In this document: piece after piece, positions 1 through 14,520 of the stretch
How positions within the stretch are numbered: position 1 is the stretch's first letter
Layout of the letters: every line of letters starts with the position of its first letter
Assembly: GCF_051401765.1 (NCBI RefSeq)
Contig: NW_027480568.1
Location: 682,001-746,000, forward strand
DNA: 64,000 nucleotides
DNA from: Calliopsis andreniformis
Taxonomy: Eukaryota > Arthropoda > Insecta > Hymenoptera > Andrenidae
Direction: 5' to 3'
Notes under the pieces: generated by a model
What the model saw: the letters and a program-made list of their open reading frames with translations, nothing else
The model's database searches: none
What the model was told of the DNA's origin: nothing
Position numbers and translations under genes: made by a program

Positions 1-3000
1 GGGGATTGAGGATCTAGGATTGGAGATTGAGTATTGAGGATTGAAGATTGAGGATTCAGGATTGAGGATTGAAGATTGAGGACTGAGTGTTGAGGGTTGC
101 GTGATGAGAATTGATGTTTGTGGATTGAGATTTGAAGATTGAAGAACGGTGATTGAGTATTGAAAACTGTGACTTGAGGATATTCTATTGAGGATTGAGG
201 ATTGACAATTGATTGTTGAGGTCTTATGGCTGAAGATTGAGGATTCAGGATTGAGGATTCGTGGTGGAGGTTTGAGGACTGAGGATTGAGGGTTGAGGAT
301 TGAGGATTGAGGATTGACTCTTGAGGATTGAGGATTGAGGACTGAGGATTGAGTATTGCGGATTGAGCATTGAGGTTTGAAGATTGTGGACTGAGGATTG
401 AGGATTGAAGATTGAGTATTGAGGATTGAAGATTGAGGATTGAGGATTGAGGATTGAGGATTGAGGATTGAGGATGAGGGCTGACGGTTGAGGATTGAGG
501 TTTGAGGACTGAGGACTGAGGATTGAGGATTGAGAATTGAGGATTGAGGATTGAGGAGTGAAGATTGAGGATTGGGTATTGAGGATTGAAGAATGAGGAT
601 TGAGGATTGAGGATTGAGGATGAGGGCTGAGGTTTGTGGATTGAGGATTGAGGGCTGAGGACTGAGGATTGAGGTCCGAGAATTGAGGATTGAGGATTGA
701 GGATTGAAGATTGAGGATTGGGTATTGAGGATTGAAGAATGAGGATTGAGGATTGAGGATTGAGAGTTGAGGATTGAGGATTGAGGTTTGAAGATTGAGG
801 ATTGGGTGTTGAGGATTGAAGAATGAGGATTGAGGAATGAGGATTGAGGATTGAGGATTGACGATTGAGGATGGGGGATTGAAGATTGAGTATTGAGGAT
901 TGAAGATTGAGGATCGAGGATTGAGGATTGAGGATTGAGTATTGAAGATTGAGGATTGGGGACTGAGTGTTGAGGGTTGAATGATGAGAACTGATGTTTG
1001 TGGATAGAGATTTGAAAATTGCAGATTGAGTATTGAGTATTGAAAACTGTGAATTGATGATATTCTATTGAGGATTGAGAATTGACAACTGATTGTTGAG
1101 GACTGAGGTCTGAAGATTGAGGATTCAGGATTGAGGATACAGGTTTGAGGTTCGTGGACTGAGAATTGAGGATTGAGGATTGAGGATTGAGGACTGAAGA
1201 TTGAGGATTCGGTATTGCGGATTGAACATTGAGGATTGAGGATTGAGGATTGAGGATTGAGGATTGAGTATTGAGGACTGAAAATTGAATATTGATGATT
1301 GAATAATGAGGATTGAGTATTGATGGTTGTGGATTGAGGACGAGGACTGAGGGTTGAGTATTGCCGTTTGAGGTCTGAGGATTGAGGATTGAGGATTGAG
1401 AATTGAGGATTGAGGATTGAGGATTGAAGATTGTGAATTGGGTATTGAGGATTGAAGAATGAGGATTGAGGATTGAGGATTGAAGACTGAGTATTGAGGA
1501 TTGAAGATTGTGTATTGAGGATTGAGGATTGAGGATTGAGGATTGAGGATTGAGGATTGAGGATTGAGGATTGAAGATTGTGTATTGAGGATTGAAGATT
1601 GAGGATTGAGGATTGAGGATTGAGGATTGAGGATTGAGGACTGAAGATTGAGGATTGGGGATTGAGTATTGACGATTGAGGATTGAGTATTGAGGATTGA
1701 GAATTGAGGATTGATTATTTAAGATTGAGTATTGAGGATTGAAGATTGAGGATTGAGGATTGAGGATTGAGGATTAAGGATTGAGGATTGAGGATGAGGG
1801 CTGAGGGTTGAGGATTGAGGTTTGAGGACTGAGTGCAGAGGATTGAGGATTGAGAATTGAGGATTGAGTATTGAGTATTGTAGATTGAGGATTGGGTATT
1901 GCGGATTGAAGAATGTGGATTGAGGATTGAGGATTGAAGATTGAGGATTGAGGATTGAGGATTGACGGCTGAGGGTTGTGCGTTGAATATTGAGGATTGA
2001 GGATTGAGGATTGAGGATTGAGGATTGAGGATTGAGGATTGAAGATTGAGTATTGATGATTGAAGATTGGGGATTGAGGATTGGGCGTTGAGGTTTGAGG
2101 ACGAGGACTGACGGTTGAGGATTGAGGTTTGAGGAGTGAGGATTGAGGATTGAGGACTGAGGATTGAGTATTGAGGATTGAGCATTGAGGATTGAAGATT
2201 GTGGACTGAGGATTGAGGATTGAAGATTGAGTATTGAGGATTGAAGATTGAAGATTGAGAATTGTGAATTGAGGATTGAGGATTGAGGATTGATGATTGA
2301 GAATTGAGGATTGAGGATTGAGGATTGAAGATTGAGGATTGAGGATTGGGTATTGCGGATTGAACATTGAGGATTGAGGATTGAGGATTGAGGACTGAGG
2401 ATCGAGGATTGAGGATTGAGGATTGAGTGTTGAAGATTGAGGATTGGGGACTGATGGTTGAAGATTGAGGATTGAGGATTGAGGACTGAGGATTGAGGAT
2501 TGAGGATTGAAGGTTCAGTATTGAGGATTGAAGATTGAGAATTGATGATTGAGGATTGAACATTGAGGACTGAGTGTTGAGGGTTGAGTGATGAGAATTG
2601 ATGTTTGTGGATAGAGATTCGAAGATTGCAGATTAAGTATTGTGTATTGAAAACTGTGAATTGATGATATTCCATTGAGGATTGGGGATTGACAACTGAT
2701 TGTTGAGGACTGAGGGCTGAAGATTGAGGATTCAGGATTAAGGTTTGAGGACTGAGGATTGAGGATTGAGGATTGAGGATTGAGGACTGAGGATTGAAGA
2801 TTGAGGATTGGGTATTGCGGATTGAACATTGAGGATTGAGGATTGTGGATTGAGGACTGAGGATCGAGGATTGAGGATTGAGGACTGAGGGTTGAAGATT
2901 AAGGATTGGGGACTGAGGATTGAAGATTGAGGATTGAGGATTGAGGACTGAGGATAGAGGATTGAGGATTGAAAATTGAGGATTGAGGATTGAAAATTGA

Positions 3001-6000
3001 GGATTGAGGGTTTAGGATTGAGGATTGAGGATTGAGGATTGAAGATTGAGGATCGGGGACGGAGTGTTGAGTGTTGAGTGATGAGAATTGATGTTTGTGG
3101 ATATGGATTTGAAGATTGCAGATTGAGTATTGAGTATTGAAAACTGTGAATTGAGTATATTCTATTGAGGATTGAGGATTGACAACTGATTGTTGAGGAC
3201 TGAGAGCTGAAGATTGAGGGTTCAGTATTGAGGTTTCAGAATTGAGATTTGAGGATTCAGAATTGAGGTTTGTGGACTGAGGATTGAGGATTGAAGATTG
3301 AGTATTGAGGATTGAAGATTGAGTATTCAGGATTGGAGATTGACGATTGAGGATTAAGGACCGAGGATTGAGGATTGAGGATTGAAGATTGAGTAATGAG
3401 GATTGAAGATAGAGGATTGAGGATTGAGGATTGAGTATTGAGGATTGAGGACTGAGGATTGAGGATTGAGGATTGAGCATTGAGGATTTAAGATTGAGGA
3501 CAGAGGATGGAGGATTGAAAATTGAGTATTGAGGATTGAATATTGAGGATTGGGGATTGAGGATTGAGGATTGAGGATGCGGGCTGAGGGTTGAGGATTG
3601 AGGTTTGAGGACTGAGGACTGAGGATTCAGGATTGAGGATTGAGAATTGAAGATTGAGGATTGAAGATTCAGAATAGAGGATTGAAGATTGAGGATTGAG
3701 GATTGAGGGTTGAAGATTGAAGATTGAGTATTGAGGATCGAAGATTGAGGATTGAGGACTGAGAATTGAGGATTGAGGATTGAGGATTGAGGATTGAGGA
3801 TTGAAGACTGAGAATTGGGTATTGATGATTTAGCATTGGGGATTGAGGGTTGAGGATTGAGGATTGAGGATTGAGGATTGAGGGTTGTGGATTGAGGACG
3901 AGGACAGAGGGTTGAGTATTGTTGTTTGAAGTCTGAGGATTGAGGATTGAGGATTGAGAATTGAGGATTGAGGATTGAGGATTGAAGATTGAGGATTCGG
4001 TATTGAGGATTGAAGAATGAGGATTGAGGAGTGAGGACTGAGGATTGAGGATTGCAGTTTGAGTATTGAGGATTGAAGATTGAGGATTGAGGATTGAGGA
4101 TTGAGGATTGAGGATTGAGGATTGAGAATTGAGGATTGAGGATTGAGGATTGAAGATTGAGGATTGAGGATTGAGGATTGAGGATTGAGGATTGAGGATT
4201 GAGGACTGAAGATTGAATATCGATGATTGAAGATTGAGGATTGGGTATTGATGGTTGTGGATTGAGGACAAGGACTGAGGCTTGAGTATTGCTGTTTGAG
4301 GTCTGAGGATTGAGGATTGAGTATTGAGAATTGAGGGTTGAGGATTGAGGATTGAAGATTGTGGATTGGGTGTTGAGGATTGAAGAATGAGGATTGAGGA
4401 TTGAGGATTGAGGATTGAGTATTGAATACTGAGTATTGAGGATTGAAGATTGATGATTGAGGATTGAGGATTGAGGATCGAGGATTGAGGATTGAGGATT
4501 GAGGATTGAGGATTGAGGAATGAAGATTGGGTATTGAGGATTGAAGATTGATGATTGAGGATTGAGTATTGAGGATTGAAGATTGAGGATTGAGGATTGA
4601 GTATTGAAGATTGAGGACTGAGTGTTGAGGGATGCGTGATGAGAATTGATGATAGTGGATTGAGATTTGAAGATTGAAGAATGGGGATTGAGTATTGAAA
4701 GCTGTGAATTGAGGATATTCCATTGAGGATTGGGGATTGACAACTGATTGTTGAGGACTGAGGGCTGAAGATTGAGGATTCAGGATTGAGGATTCAGGAT
4801 TAAGGTTTGAAAGACTGAGGATTGAGGATTGAGGATTGAGGATTGAGGACTGAGGATTGAGGATTGAGGATTGAAGATTGAGGATTGGGGACGGAGTGTT
4901 GAGTGTTGAGTGATGAGAATTGATATTTGTGGATATGGATTTGAAGATTGCAGATTGAGTATTGAGTATTGAAAACTGTGAGTTGAGTATATTCTATTGA
5001 TGATTGAGGATTGACAACTGATTGTTGAGGACTGAGAGCTGAAGATTGAGGGTTGAGGATTGAGGATTCAGAACTGAGATTTGAGGATTCAGAATTGAGG
5101 TTTGAGGACTGACGATTGAGGATTGAAGATTGAGTATTGAGGATTGAAGATTGAGTATTCAGGATTGGAGATTGACGATTGAGGATTAAGGACCGAGGAT
5201 TGAGGATTGAGGATTGAAGAATGAGGATTGAGGATTGAGGATTGAGGATTGAGTATTGAATATTGAGTATTGAGGATTGAAGATTGAGGATTGAGGATTG
5301 AGGATTGAGGATCGAGGATTGAGGATTGAGGATTGAGGATTGAGGATTGAGGAATGAATATTGAGTATTGAGGATTGATGATTGAGGATTGAGGATTGAG
5401 GATTGAGGATTGAGGGTTGAAGATTGAGGATTGGGGATTGAGTATTGACGATTGAGGATTGAGTATTGAGGATTGAGTATTGAGGATTGATTATTGAAGA
5501 TTGAGTATTGAGGATTGAAGATTGAGGATTGTTAATTGAGGATTGAAGATTGAGTATTGATGATTGAAAGTTGAGGATTGTGGATTCATGTTTGAGGATT
5601 GAGGACGGGGACTGACGGTTGAGCATTGAGGTTTGAGGACTGAGGATTGAGGATTGAGGACTGAGGATTGAGAATTGAGGGTTGTGGATTGAGGACGAGG
5701 ACTGAGTGTTGAGTATTGATGTTTGAGGTCTGAGGATTGAGGATTGAGGATTGAGAATTGAGGATTGAGGATTGAAGACTGAGGATTGAGGATTGAGGAT
5801 TGAGGATGGAGGATTGAAGACTGAGGATTGGGTATTGAGTATCCAACATTGAGGATTGAGGGTTGAGGATTGAGGATTGAGGATTGACGATTGTGGATTG
5901 AGAAATGAGAATCGAGGATTGAGGATTGAGGATTGAAGATTGAGGACTGGGCACTGAGGATTGAAGAATGAGGATTGAGGATTGAGGATTGAGTATTGAG

Positions 6001-9000
6001 GACTGAGAATTGAGGATTGAGGATTGAAGATTGAGGATTGAGGATTGAAGATTGTGTATTGATGATTGAAGATTGAGTATTGAGGATTGAAAATTGAGGA
6101 TTCAGGATTGAGGATTGAGGATTGAGGATTGAAGATTGAGGATTGGGGACGGAGTGTTGAGTGTTGAGAGATGAGAATTGATGTTTGTGGATAGAGATTT
6201 GAAGATTGCAGGTTGAGTATTGAGAATTGAAAACTGTGAATTGATCATATTCCATTGAGGATTGGGGATTGACAACTGATTGTTGAGGACTGAGTGCTGA
6301 AGATTGAGGATTCAGGATCAAGGTTTGAGGACTGAGGATTGAGGATTGAGGTTTGAGGATTGAGGATTGAGGATTGAAGATTGAGGATTGGGTATTGCGG
6401 ATTGAACATTGAGGATTGAGGATTGAGGATTGAGGACTGAGGATCGAGGATTGAGGATTGAGGATTGAGGGTTGAAGATTGAGGATTGGGGACTGAGGAT
6501 TGAAGATTGAGGATTGAAGGTTCAGTATTGAGGATTGAAGATTGAGAATTGATGATTGAGGATTGAACATTGAGGACTGAGTGTTGAGGGTTGAGTGATG
6601 AGAATTGATGTTTGTGGATAGAGATTCGAAGATTGCAGATTGAGTATTGTGTATTGAAAACTGTGAATTGAGTATATTCTATTGAGGATTGAGGATTGAC
6701 AACTGACTGTTGAGGACTGAGAGCTGAAGATTGAGGGTTCAGGATTGAGGATTCAGAATTGAGATTTGAGGATTCAGAATTGAGGTTTGAGGACTGAGGA
6801 TTGAGGATTGAAGATTGAGTATTGAGGATTGAAGATTGAGTATTCAGGATTGGAGATTGGCGATTGAGGATTAAGGACCGAGGATTGAGGATTGAGGATT
6901 GAAGATTGAGTATTGATGATTGAAGATTGAGTATTGAGGATTGAAAATTGAGGATTGAGGATTGAGGATTGAGGATTGAAGATTGAGGATTGGGGACGAA
7001 GTGTTGAGTGTTGAGTGATGAGAATTGATGTTTGTGGACAGAGATTTGAAGATTGCAGATTGAGTATTGAGTATTGAAAACTGTGAATTGATGATATTCC
7101 ATTGAGGATTGGGGATTGACAACTGATTGTTGCGGACTGAGGGCTGAAGATTGAGGATTCAGGATTGAGGATTCAGGATTAAGGATTGAGGACTGAGGAT
7201 TGAGGATTGAGGATTGAGGATTGAGGATTGAGGATTGAGGATTGAGGATTGAGGATTGAAGATTGAGGATTGGGTATTGAGGATTGAACATTGAGGATTG
7301 TGGATTGAGTATTGATGATTGAGGATTGAGGATTGAGGATTGAATATTGATGATTGAAGATTGAGGATCGAGGATTGAGGGTTGTGAATTGAGGACGAGG
7401 ACTGAGGGTTGAGTATTGATGTTTGAGGTATGAGGATTGAGGATTGAGGATTGAGAATTGAGGACTGAGGATTGAGGATTGAAGATTGAGGATTGGGTGT
7501 TGAGGATTGAAGAATGTGGATTGAGGACTGAGGATTGAGTATTGAAGATTGAGGATTGGGTATTGCGGTTTGAACATTGAGGATTGAAGATTGTGGATTG
7601 AAGATACGGTTTTGAGGATTGAAGATTGAGGATTGAGGATTGAGGACTGAAGATTGAAGATTGAGGATTGAGGATTGAAGATTGAATAATGATGATTGAA
7701 GATTGAGGATCGAGGATTGAGGGTTGTGAATTGAGGACGAGGACTGAGGGTTGAGTATTGATGTTTGAGGTCTGAGGATTGAGGATTGAGGATTGAGAAT
7801 TGAGGACTGAGGATTGAGGATTGAAGATTGAGGATTGATAATTGAGGATTGAAGATTGAGTATTGATGATTGAAGGTTGAGGATTGAGGATTCATGTTTG
7901 AGGATTGAGGACGGGGACTGACGGTTGAGGATTGAGGTTTGAGGATTGAGGATTGAGGATTTAGGACTGAGGATTGAGGATTGAGGGTTGTGGATTGAGG
8001 ACGAGCACTGAGGGTTGAGTATTGATGTTTGAGGTCTGATGATTGAGGATTGAGGATTGAGAATTGAGGATTGAGGATAGACGATTGAAGATTGAGGATT
8101 GAGGATTGAGGATTGAGGATTGAGGATTGAAGACTGAGGATTGGGTATTGAGGATTGAGCATTGGGGATTGAGGGTTGAGGATTGAGGATTGAGGATTGA
8201 GGATTGAAGATTGAATATTAATGATTGAAGATTGAGGATTGAGGATTGAGGGTTGTGGACTGTGGATTGAGTATTGAGGATTGAGCATTGAGGATTTAAG
8301 ATTGAGGACTGAGGATGGAGGATTGAAGGTTGAGTATTGAGGATTGAATATTGAGGATTGAGGATTGAGGATTGAGGATTGAGGATGAGGGCTGAGGGTT
8401 GAGGATTGAGGTTTGAGGACTGAGGACTGAGGATTGAGGATTGAGGATTGAGAATTGAGGATTGAGGATTGAGGATTGAAGATTGAGGATTCGGTATTGA
8501 GGATTGAAGAATGAGGATTGAGGATTGAGGACTGAGGATTGAGGATTGCAGTTTGAGTATTGAGGATTGAAGATTGAGGATTCAGGGTTGAGGATTGAGG
8601 ATTGAATATTGAGGATTGAAGATTGAGTATTGAGGATTGAAGATTGACGATTGAGGATTGAGAATTGAGGATTGAGGATTGAGGATTGGGGACTGTGTGT
8701 TGAGGGTTGAGTGATGAGAATTGATGTTTGTGGATAGAGATTTGAAGATTACAGGTTGAGTATTGAGTATTGAAACCTGTGAATTGATGATATTCCATTG
8801 AGGATTGAGGATTGACAACTGATTGTTGAGGACTGAGGGCTGAAGACTGAGGATTCAGGTTTGAGGATTCAGGATTGAGGTTTGAGGACTGAGGATTGAG
8901 GATTGAGGATTGAGGATTGAGGATTGAGGATTTGGGATTGAAGATTGAGGATTGGGTTTAGAGGATTGAACATTGAGGATTGTGGATTGAGTATTGATGA

Positions 9001-10970
9001 TTGAGGATTGAGGATTGAAGATTGAATATTGATGATTGAAGATTGAGGATCGAGGATTGAGGGTTGTGAATTGAGGACGAGGACTGAGGGTTGAGTATTG
9101 ATGTTTGAGGTCTGAGAATTGAGGATTGAGGATTGAGAATTGAGGACTGAGGATTGAGGATTGAAGATTGAGGATTGGGTGTTGAGGATTGAAGAATGTG
9201 GATTGAGGATTGAGGATTGAGTATTGAAGATTGAGGATTGGGTATTGCGGATTGAACATTGAGGACTGAAGATTGAGGATTGATGATTCAGTATTGAGGA
9301 TTGAAGATTGAGGATTGAGGATTGAGGATTGAAGATTGAAGATTGAGTATTGAGGATTGGGGATTGAGGATTGAAGGTTGAGTATTGAGGATTGAAGATT
9401 GAGGATTGAGGATTGAGGATTGAGGATTGAGTATTGAAGATTGAGGATTGTGTATTGCGGATTGAACGTCGAGGATTGAAGATTGAGGATTGAAGATTGA
9501 GGATTGAGGATTGAGGATTGAAGATCGAAGATTGAGTATTGAGGATTGAAGATTGAGGATTGAGGACTGAGAATTGAGGATTGAGGATTGAGGATTGAGG
9601 ATTGAGGATTGAAGACTGAGGATTGGGTATTGAGGATTGAGCATTGGGGATTGAGGGTTGAACATTGAGGATTGTGGATTGAGTATTGATGATTGAGTAT
9701 TGAGGATTGAAGATTGAATATTGATGATTGAAGATTGAGGATCGAGGATTGAGGGTTGTGTATTGAGGACGAGGACTGAGGGTTGAGTATTGATGTTTGA
9801 GGTCTGAGGATTGAGGATTGAGGGTTGAGAATTGAGGACTGAGGATTGAGGATTGAAGATTGAGGATTGGGTATTGCGGATTGAACATTGAGGATTGAGG
9901 ATTGAGGATTGAGGACTGAGGATCGAGGATTGAGGATTGAGGATTGAGGGTTGAAGATTGAGGATTGGAGACTGAGGATTGAAGACTGAGGATTGAGGAT
10001 TGAGGACTGAGGATTGAGGATTGAGGATTGAAGGTTCAGTATTTAGGGTTGAAGATTGAGAATTGATGATTGAGGATTGAACATTGAGGACTGAGTGTTG
10101 AGGGTTGAGCGATGAGAATTGATGTTTGTGGGTAGAGATTTGAAGATTGCAGGTTGAGTATTGAGTATTGAAACCTGTGAATTGAGGATATCCTATTGAG
10201 GACTGAGGATTGACAACTGATCGTTGAGGACTGAGGGCTGTAGACTGAGGATTCAGGTTTGAGGATTCAGGATTAAGGTTTGAGGACTGAGGATTGAGGA
10301 TTGAGGATTGAGGATTGAGGATTGAGGATTGAGGATTGAGGATTGAGGATTGAAGATTGAGGATTGGGTATTGAGGATTGAACATTGAGGATTGTGGATT
10401 GAGTATTGATGATTGAGGATTGAGGATTGAAGATTGAATATTGATGATTGAAGATTGAGGATCGAGGATTGAGGGTTGTGAATTGAGGACGAGGACTGAG
10501 GGTTGAGTATTGATGTTTGGGGTCTGAGGATTGAGGATTGAGGATTGAGAATTGAGGACTGAGGATTGAGGATTGAAGATTGAGGATTGGGTGTTGAGGA
10601 TTGAAGAATGTGGATTGAGGATTGAGGATTGAGTATTGAAGATTGAGGATTGGGTATTGCGGTTTGAGCATTGAGGATTGAAGATTGTGGATTGAAGATT
10701 CAGTATTGAGGATTGAAGATTGAGGATTGAGGATTGAGGATTGAGGATTGAGGACTGAAGATTGAATATTGATTATTGACGATTGAGGATTGAGTATCGA
10801 TGGTTGTGGATTGAGGACGAGGACTGAGGGTTGAGTATTGCTGCTTGAGGTCTGAGGATTGAAGAGTGATGATTGAGGATTGAGGATTGTGGATTGAGGA
10901 TTTAGGATTGAAGATTGAGGATTGAAGATTGAGTATTGAGGATTGAAGATTGAGGATTGAGGATTGCGTA
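1..10970 (+). repeat. Region I: heterogeneous heptamers with A modules only
   Basis: This part contains 11 module A copies, with their GATGTTT heptamer (or its variant) at 113, 993, 2600, 3090, 4648, 4922, 6180, 6607, 7027, 8723 and 10121. Spacing is irregular, 274 to 1,696 bp. The A copies here mostly carry GACAACT before GATTGTT, whereas many later copies carry GTCACCT. I saw no GAATTC-centred module C and no module D here. Heptamers containing TTA or CTA are rarer than in later regions, which is why the longest minus-strand open frames of the window fall here. No other feature is visible. Confidence 0.75.
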
Positions 10971-12578
10971 TTGAGGATGAGGGCTGAGGGTTGAGGACTG
11001 AGGATTGAGGATTGAGAATGACGGCAGAGGGTTGAGGATTGAGGATTCAGTATAGAACCCTGAGAATTCAGGATATTCTATTGAGTATTGAAAATTGAGG
11101 ATTGATGGTTGAGTATTGAGGATTGAGGATTGAGGGTTGAGGATTGAGTATTGAAGTTTGAGGATTGATGATTGAGGGTTGATGATTGAGGATTGAGGAT
11201 TGAGGATTGAGTATTGAGGATTGAGGACTGAGGATTGAAGACTGAGGATTGAGGATTGAGGATGAGGGCTGAGGGTTGAGGATTGAGGTTTGAGGACTGA
11301 GGACTGAGGATTGAGGATTGAGGATTGAGGATTGAGGATTGAGGATTGAAGATTGAGGATTGGGTATTGAGGACTGAAGAATGAGGATTGAGGAATGAGT
11401 ATTGAGGATTGGGGACTGAAGATTGAGTATTGAGGATTGAAGCCTGACGATTGAGGATTGAGGATTGAGGATTGAGGATTGAGGATGGAGGATTGAATAT
11501 TCAGTGTTGAGGATTGAAGACTGAGGATCGAGGATTGTGGATTGAGGATTGCGGATTGAGGATTGAGGATTGAGGATTGAAGATTGAGGATTTGGTATTA
11601 AGGATTGAAGAATGAGGATTGAGGATTGAGGATTCAGAATTGATGTTTGAGGACTGAGGATTGAGGATTGAAGATTGATTATTGAGGATTGAGGATTGAG
11701 AATTGAGGATTGAAGATTGAGGATTGAAGATTGAGGATTGGGTATTGAGAATTGAAGAATGAGGATTGAGGATTGAGGATTGAGTATTGAGGATTGAAGA
11801 TTGAGTATTGAGGATTGAAGATTGAGGATTGAGGACTGAGGATTGAGGGTTGAGTATTGAGGATTGAGGATTGAGGATTAAAGATTGACTAATGAGGATT
11901 GAAGATTGAGGATTGTGGATTGAATATTGAGTATTGAGGATTGAAGATTGAGAATTGAGGATTGAGGATTGAACATTGAGGACTGAGTGTTGAGGGTTGA
12001 GTGATGAGAATTGATGTTTGTGGATAGAGATTTGAAGATTGCAGATTGAGTATTGTGTATTGTAAACTGTGAATTGAGGATATTCTATTGAGGATTGGGG
12101 ATTGTCACCTGATTGTTCAGGACTGAGGGCTGAAGATTGAGGATTCAGGATTGAGGATTCAGAATTGAGGTTTGAGGACTGAGGATTGAGGATTGAAAAT
12201 TGATTATTGAGGATTGAGGATTGAGAATTGAGGATTGTGGATTGAGGATTGAAGATTGAGGATTGGGTTTTGAGGATTGAAGAATGAGGATTGAGGATTG
12301 AGGATTGAGGATTGAGGATTGAAGATTGAGTATTGAGGATTGAAGATTGAGGATTGAGGACTGAGGATTGAGGATTGAGTATTGAGGATTGAGGATTGAG
12401 GATTAAAGATTGAGTATTGAGGATTGAAGATTGGGGATTGTGGATTGAAGATTGCGTATTGAGGATTGAAGATTGAGGATTGAGGATTGAGGATTGAGGT
12501 TTGAAGATTGAGTATTGAGGATTGAAGATTGAGGATTGAGGATTGAAGATGAGGATTGGGTATTGAAGATTGAGGATT

Positions 12579-13363
12579 GAAAATTTAGGATTGGGTATTG
12601 AGGATTGAGGATTGGGGATTGAGGATTTAGTATTGGAGATTGATTATTTAGGATTGAAGATAGAGGGTTGAGGATTCAGGATTGTGGATTGAGAATTGAG
12701 AATTAAGGATGATGACTGAGGTTTGAGGGGTGAGGTTTGAGGAATGAGGATTGAGGATTGAAGATTGGGGATTGGTAACTGAGGATTGAAGAATGAGGAT
12801 TCAGGATTGAGGATTAATGATTGGGGATTGAAGATTGAGTATTGAGGATTGAAGATTGAGTATTGATGATTGAAGATTGAGGATTGAGGGTTGAGGGTTG
12901 AGGGTTGCGGACGAGGACTGACGGTTGAGGATTGAGGTTTGAGGACAGAAGATTGAGGATTGAGGATTGAGAATTGATAATTGAAGATTGAGGATTGAAA
13001 ATTTAGGATTGGGTATTGAGGATTGAGGATTGGGGATTGAGGATTTAGTATTGGAGATTGATTATTTAGGATTGAAGATAGAGGGTTGAGGATTGAGGAT
13101 TGAGGATTGAGAATTGAGAATTGAGGATGATGACTGAGGTTTGAGGATTGAGGTTTGAGGAATGAGGATTGAGGATTGAAGATTGGGGATTGGTAACTGA
13201 GGATTGAAGAATGAGGATTCAGGATTGAGGACTGATGATTGGGGATTGAAGATTGAGTATTGAGGATTGAAGATTGAGTATTGATGATTGAAGATTGAGG
13301 ATTGAGGGTTGAGGGTTGAGGGTTGCGGTCGAGGACTGACGGTTGAGGATTGAGGTGTGAGGA
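12579..13363 (+). repeat. 418-bp tandem duplication
   Basis: The run starting with GAAAATTTAGG at 12,579 recurs at 12,997, and about 365 bp following each start match with only scattered substitutions. The period of 418 bp is 59 heptamers plus 5 bp, so the duplicated segment includes units that are not 7 bp long. Each copy contains most of module D followed by a stretch with GGTAACTGAGG. Confidence 0.75.
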
Positions 13364-14520
13364 TTGAGGGTTGAGGACTGAGGAATGAGGATAGAGGATT
13401 GAGGAAGGAGCATTGAGGATTGAAGATTGAGGACTGGGGATTGAGGACTGAAGATTGAGGATTATGGATTGAGGGTTGAGGATTGAGGACGATGACTGAC
13501 GGTTGAGGATTGTGGTTTGAGGATTGAGGATTGAGGATTGAGTATTGAGGATGAGGACTGGGGCTTGAGGATTGAGGTTTGAGGAATGAGGATTGAGGAT
13601 TGAGGATTGAGAATTGAGGATTGAGGATTGAGGATTGAGGATTGAAGATTGAGGATTTGGTATTAAGGATTGAAGAATGAGGATTGAGGATTGAGGATTC
13701 AGAATTGATGTTTGAGGACTGAGGATTGAGGATTGAAGATTGATTATTGAGGATTGAGGATTGAGAATTGAGGATTGAAGATTGAGGATTGAAGATTGAG
13801 GATTGGGTATTGAGAATTGAAGAATGAGGATTGAGGATTGAGGATTGAGGATTGAGTATTGAGGATTGAAGATTGAGTATTGAGGATTTAAGATTGAGGA
13901 TTGAGGACTGAGGATTGAGGGTTGAGTATTGAGGATTGAGGATTGAGGATTAAAGATTGACTAATGAGGATTGAAGATTGAGGATTGTGGATTGAAGATT
14001 GAGTATTGAGGATTGAAGATTGAGAATTGAGGATTGAGGATTGAACATTGAGGACTGAGTGTTGAGGGTTGAGTGATGAGAATTGATGTTTGTGGATAGA
14101 GATTTGAAGATTGCAGATTGAGTATTGTGTATTGAAAACTGTGAATTGAGAATATTCTATTGAGGATTGAGGATTGTCACCTGATTGTTGAGGACTGAGG
14201 GCTGAAGATTGAGGATTCAGTATTGAGGATACAGAATTGAGGTTTGAGGACTGAGGATTGAGGATGGAGGATCGAAGATTGAGTATTGAGGGTTGAAGAT
14301 TGAGGATTGAGGATTGAGGATGAGGGCTGAGGGTTGAGGATTGAGATTTAAGGACTGAGGACTGAGGATTGAGGATTGAGAATTGATGATTGAGGATTGA
14401 GGATTGAAGATTGAGGATTTGGTATTAAGGATTGAAGAATGAGGATTGAGGATTGAGGATTGAGTATTCAGAATTGATGTTTGAGGACTGAGGATTGAGG
14501 ATTGAGGATTGAAGATTGAG

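Noticed and set aside
2899..4743. 614-codon minus-strand ORF and many similar ones (for example 7,179-8,798 and 9,288-10,385)
   Set aside because: They consist only of the heptapeptide cycle produced by the repeat, and the other minus frames are open nearby. Start codons come from variant units such as GAACATT or GAGCATT and stops from TTA, CTA or TCA variants. There is no domain, no non-repeat sequence and no gene-like context.
11055..11078. Intrinsic transcription terminator or operator at the GAATTC dyad
   Set aside because: The dyad is not followed by a T-run, and no gene lies upstream. It is a recurring part of a satellite module.
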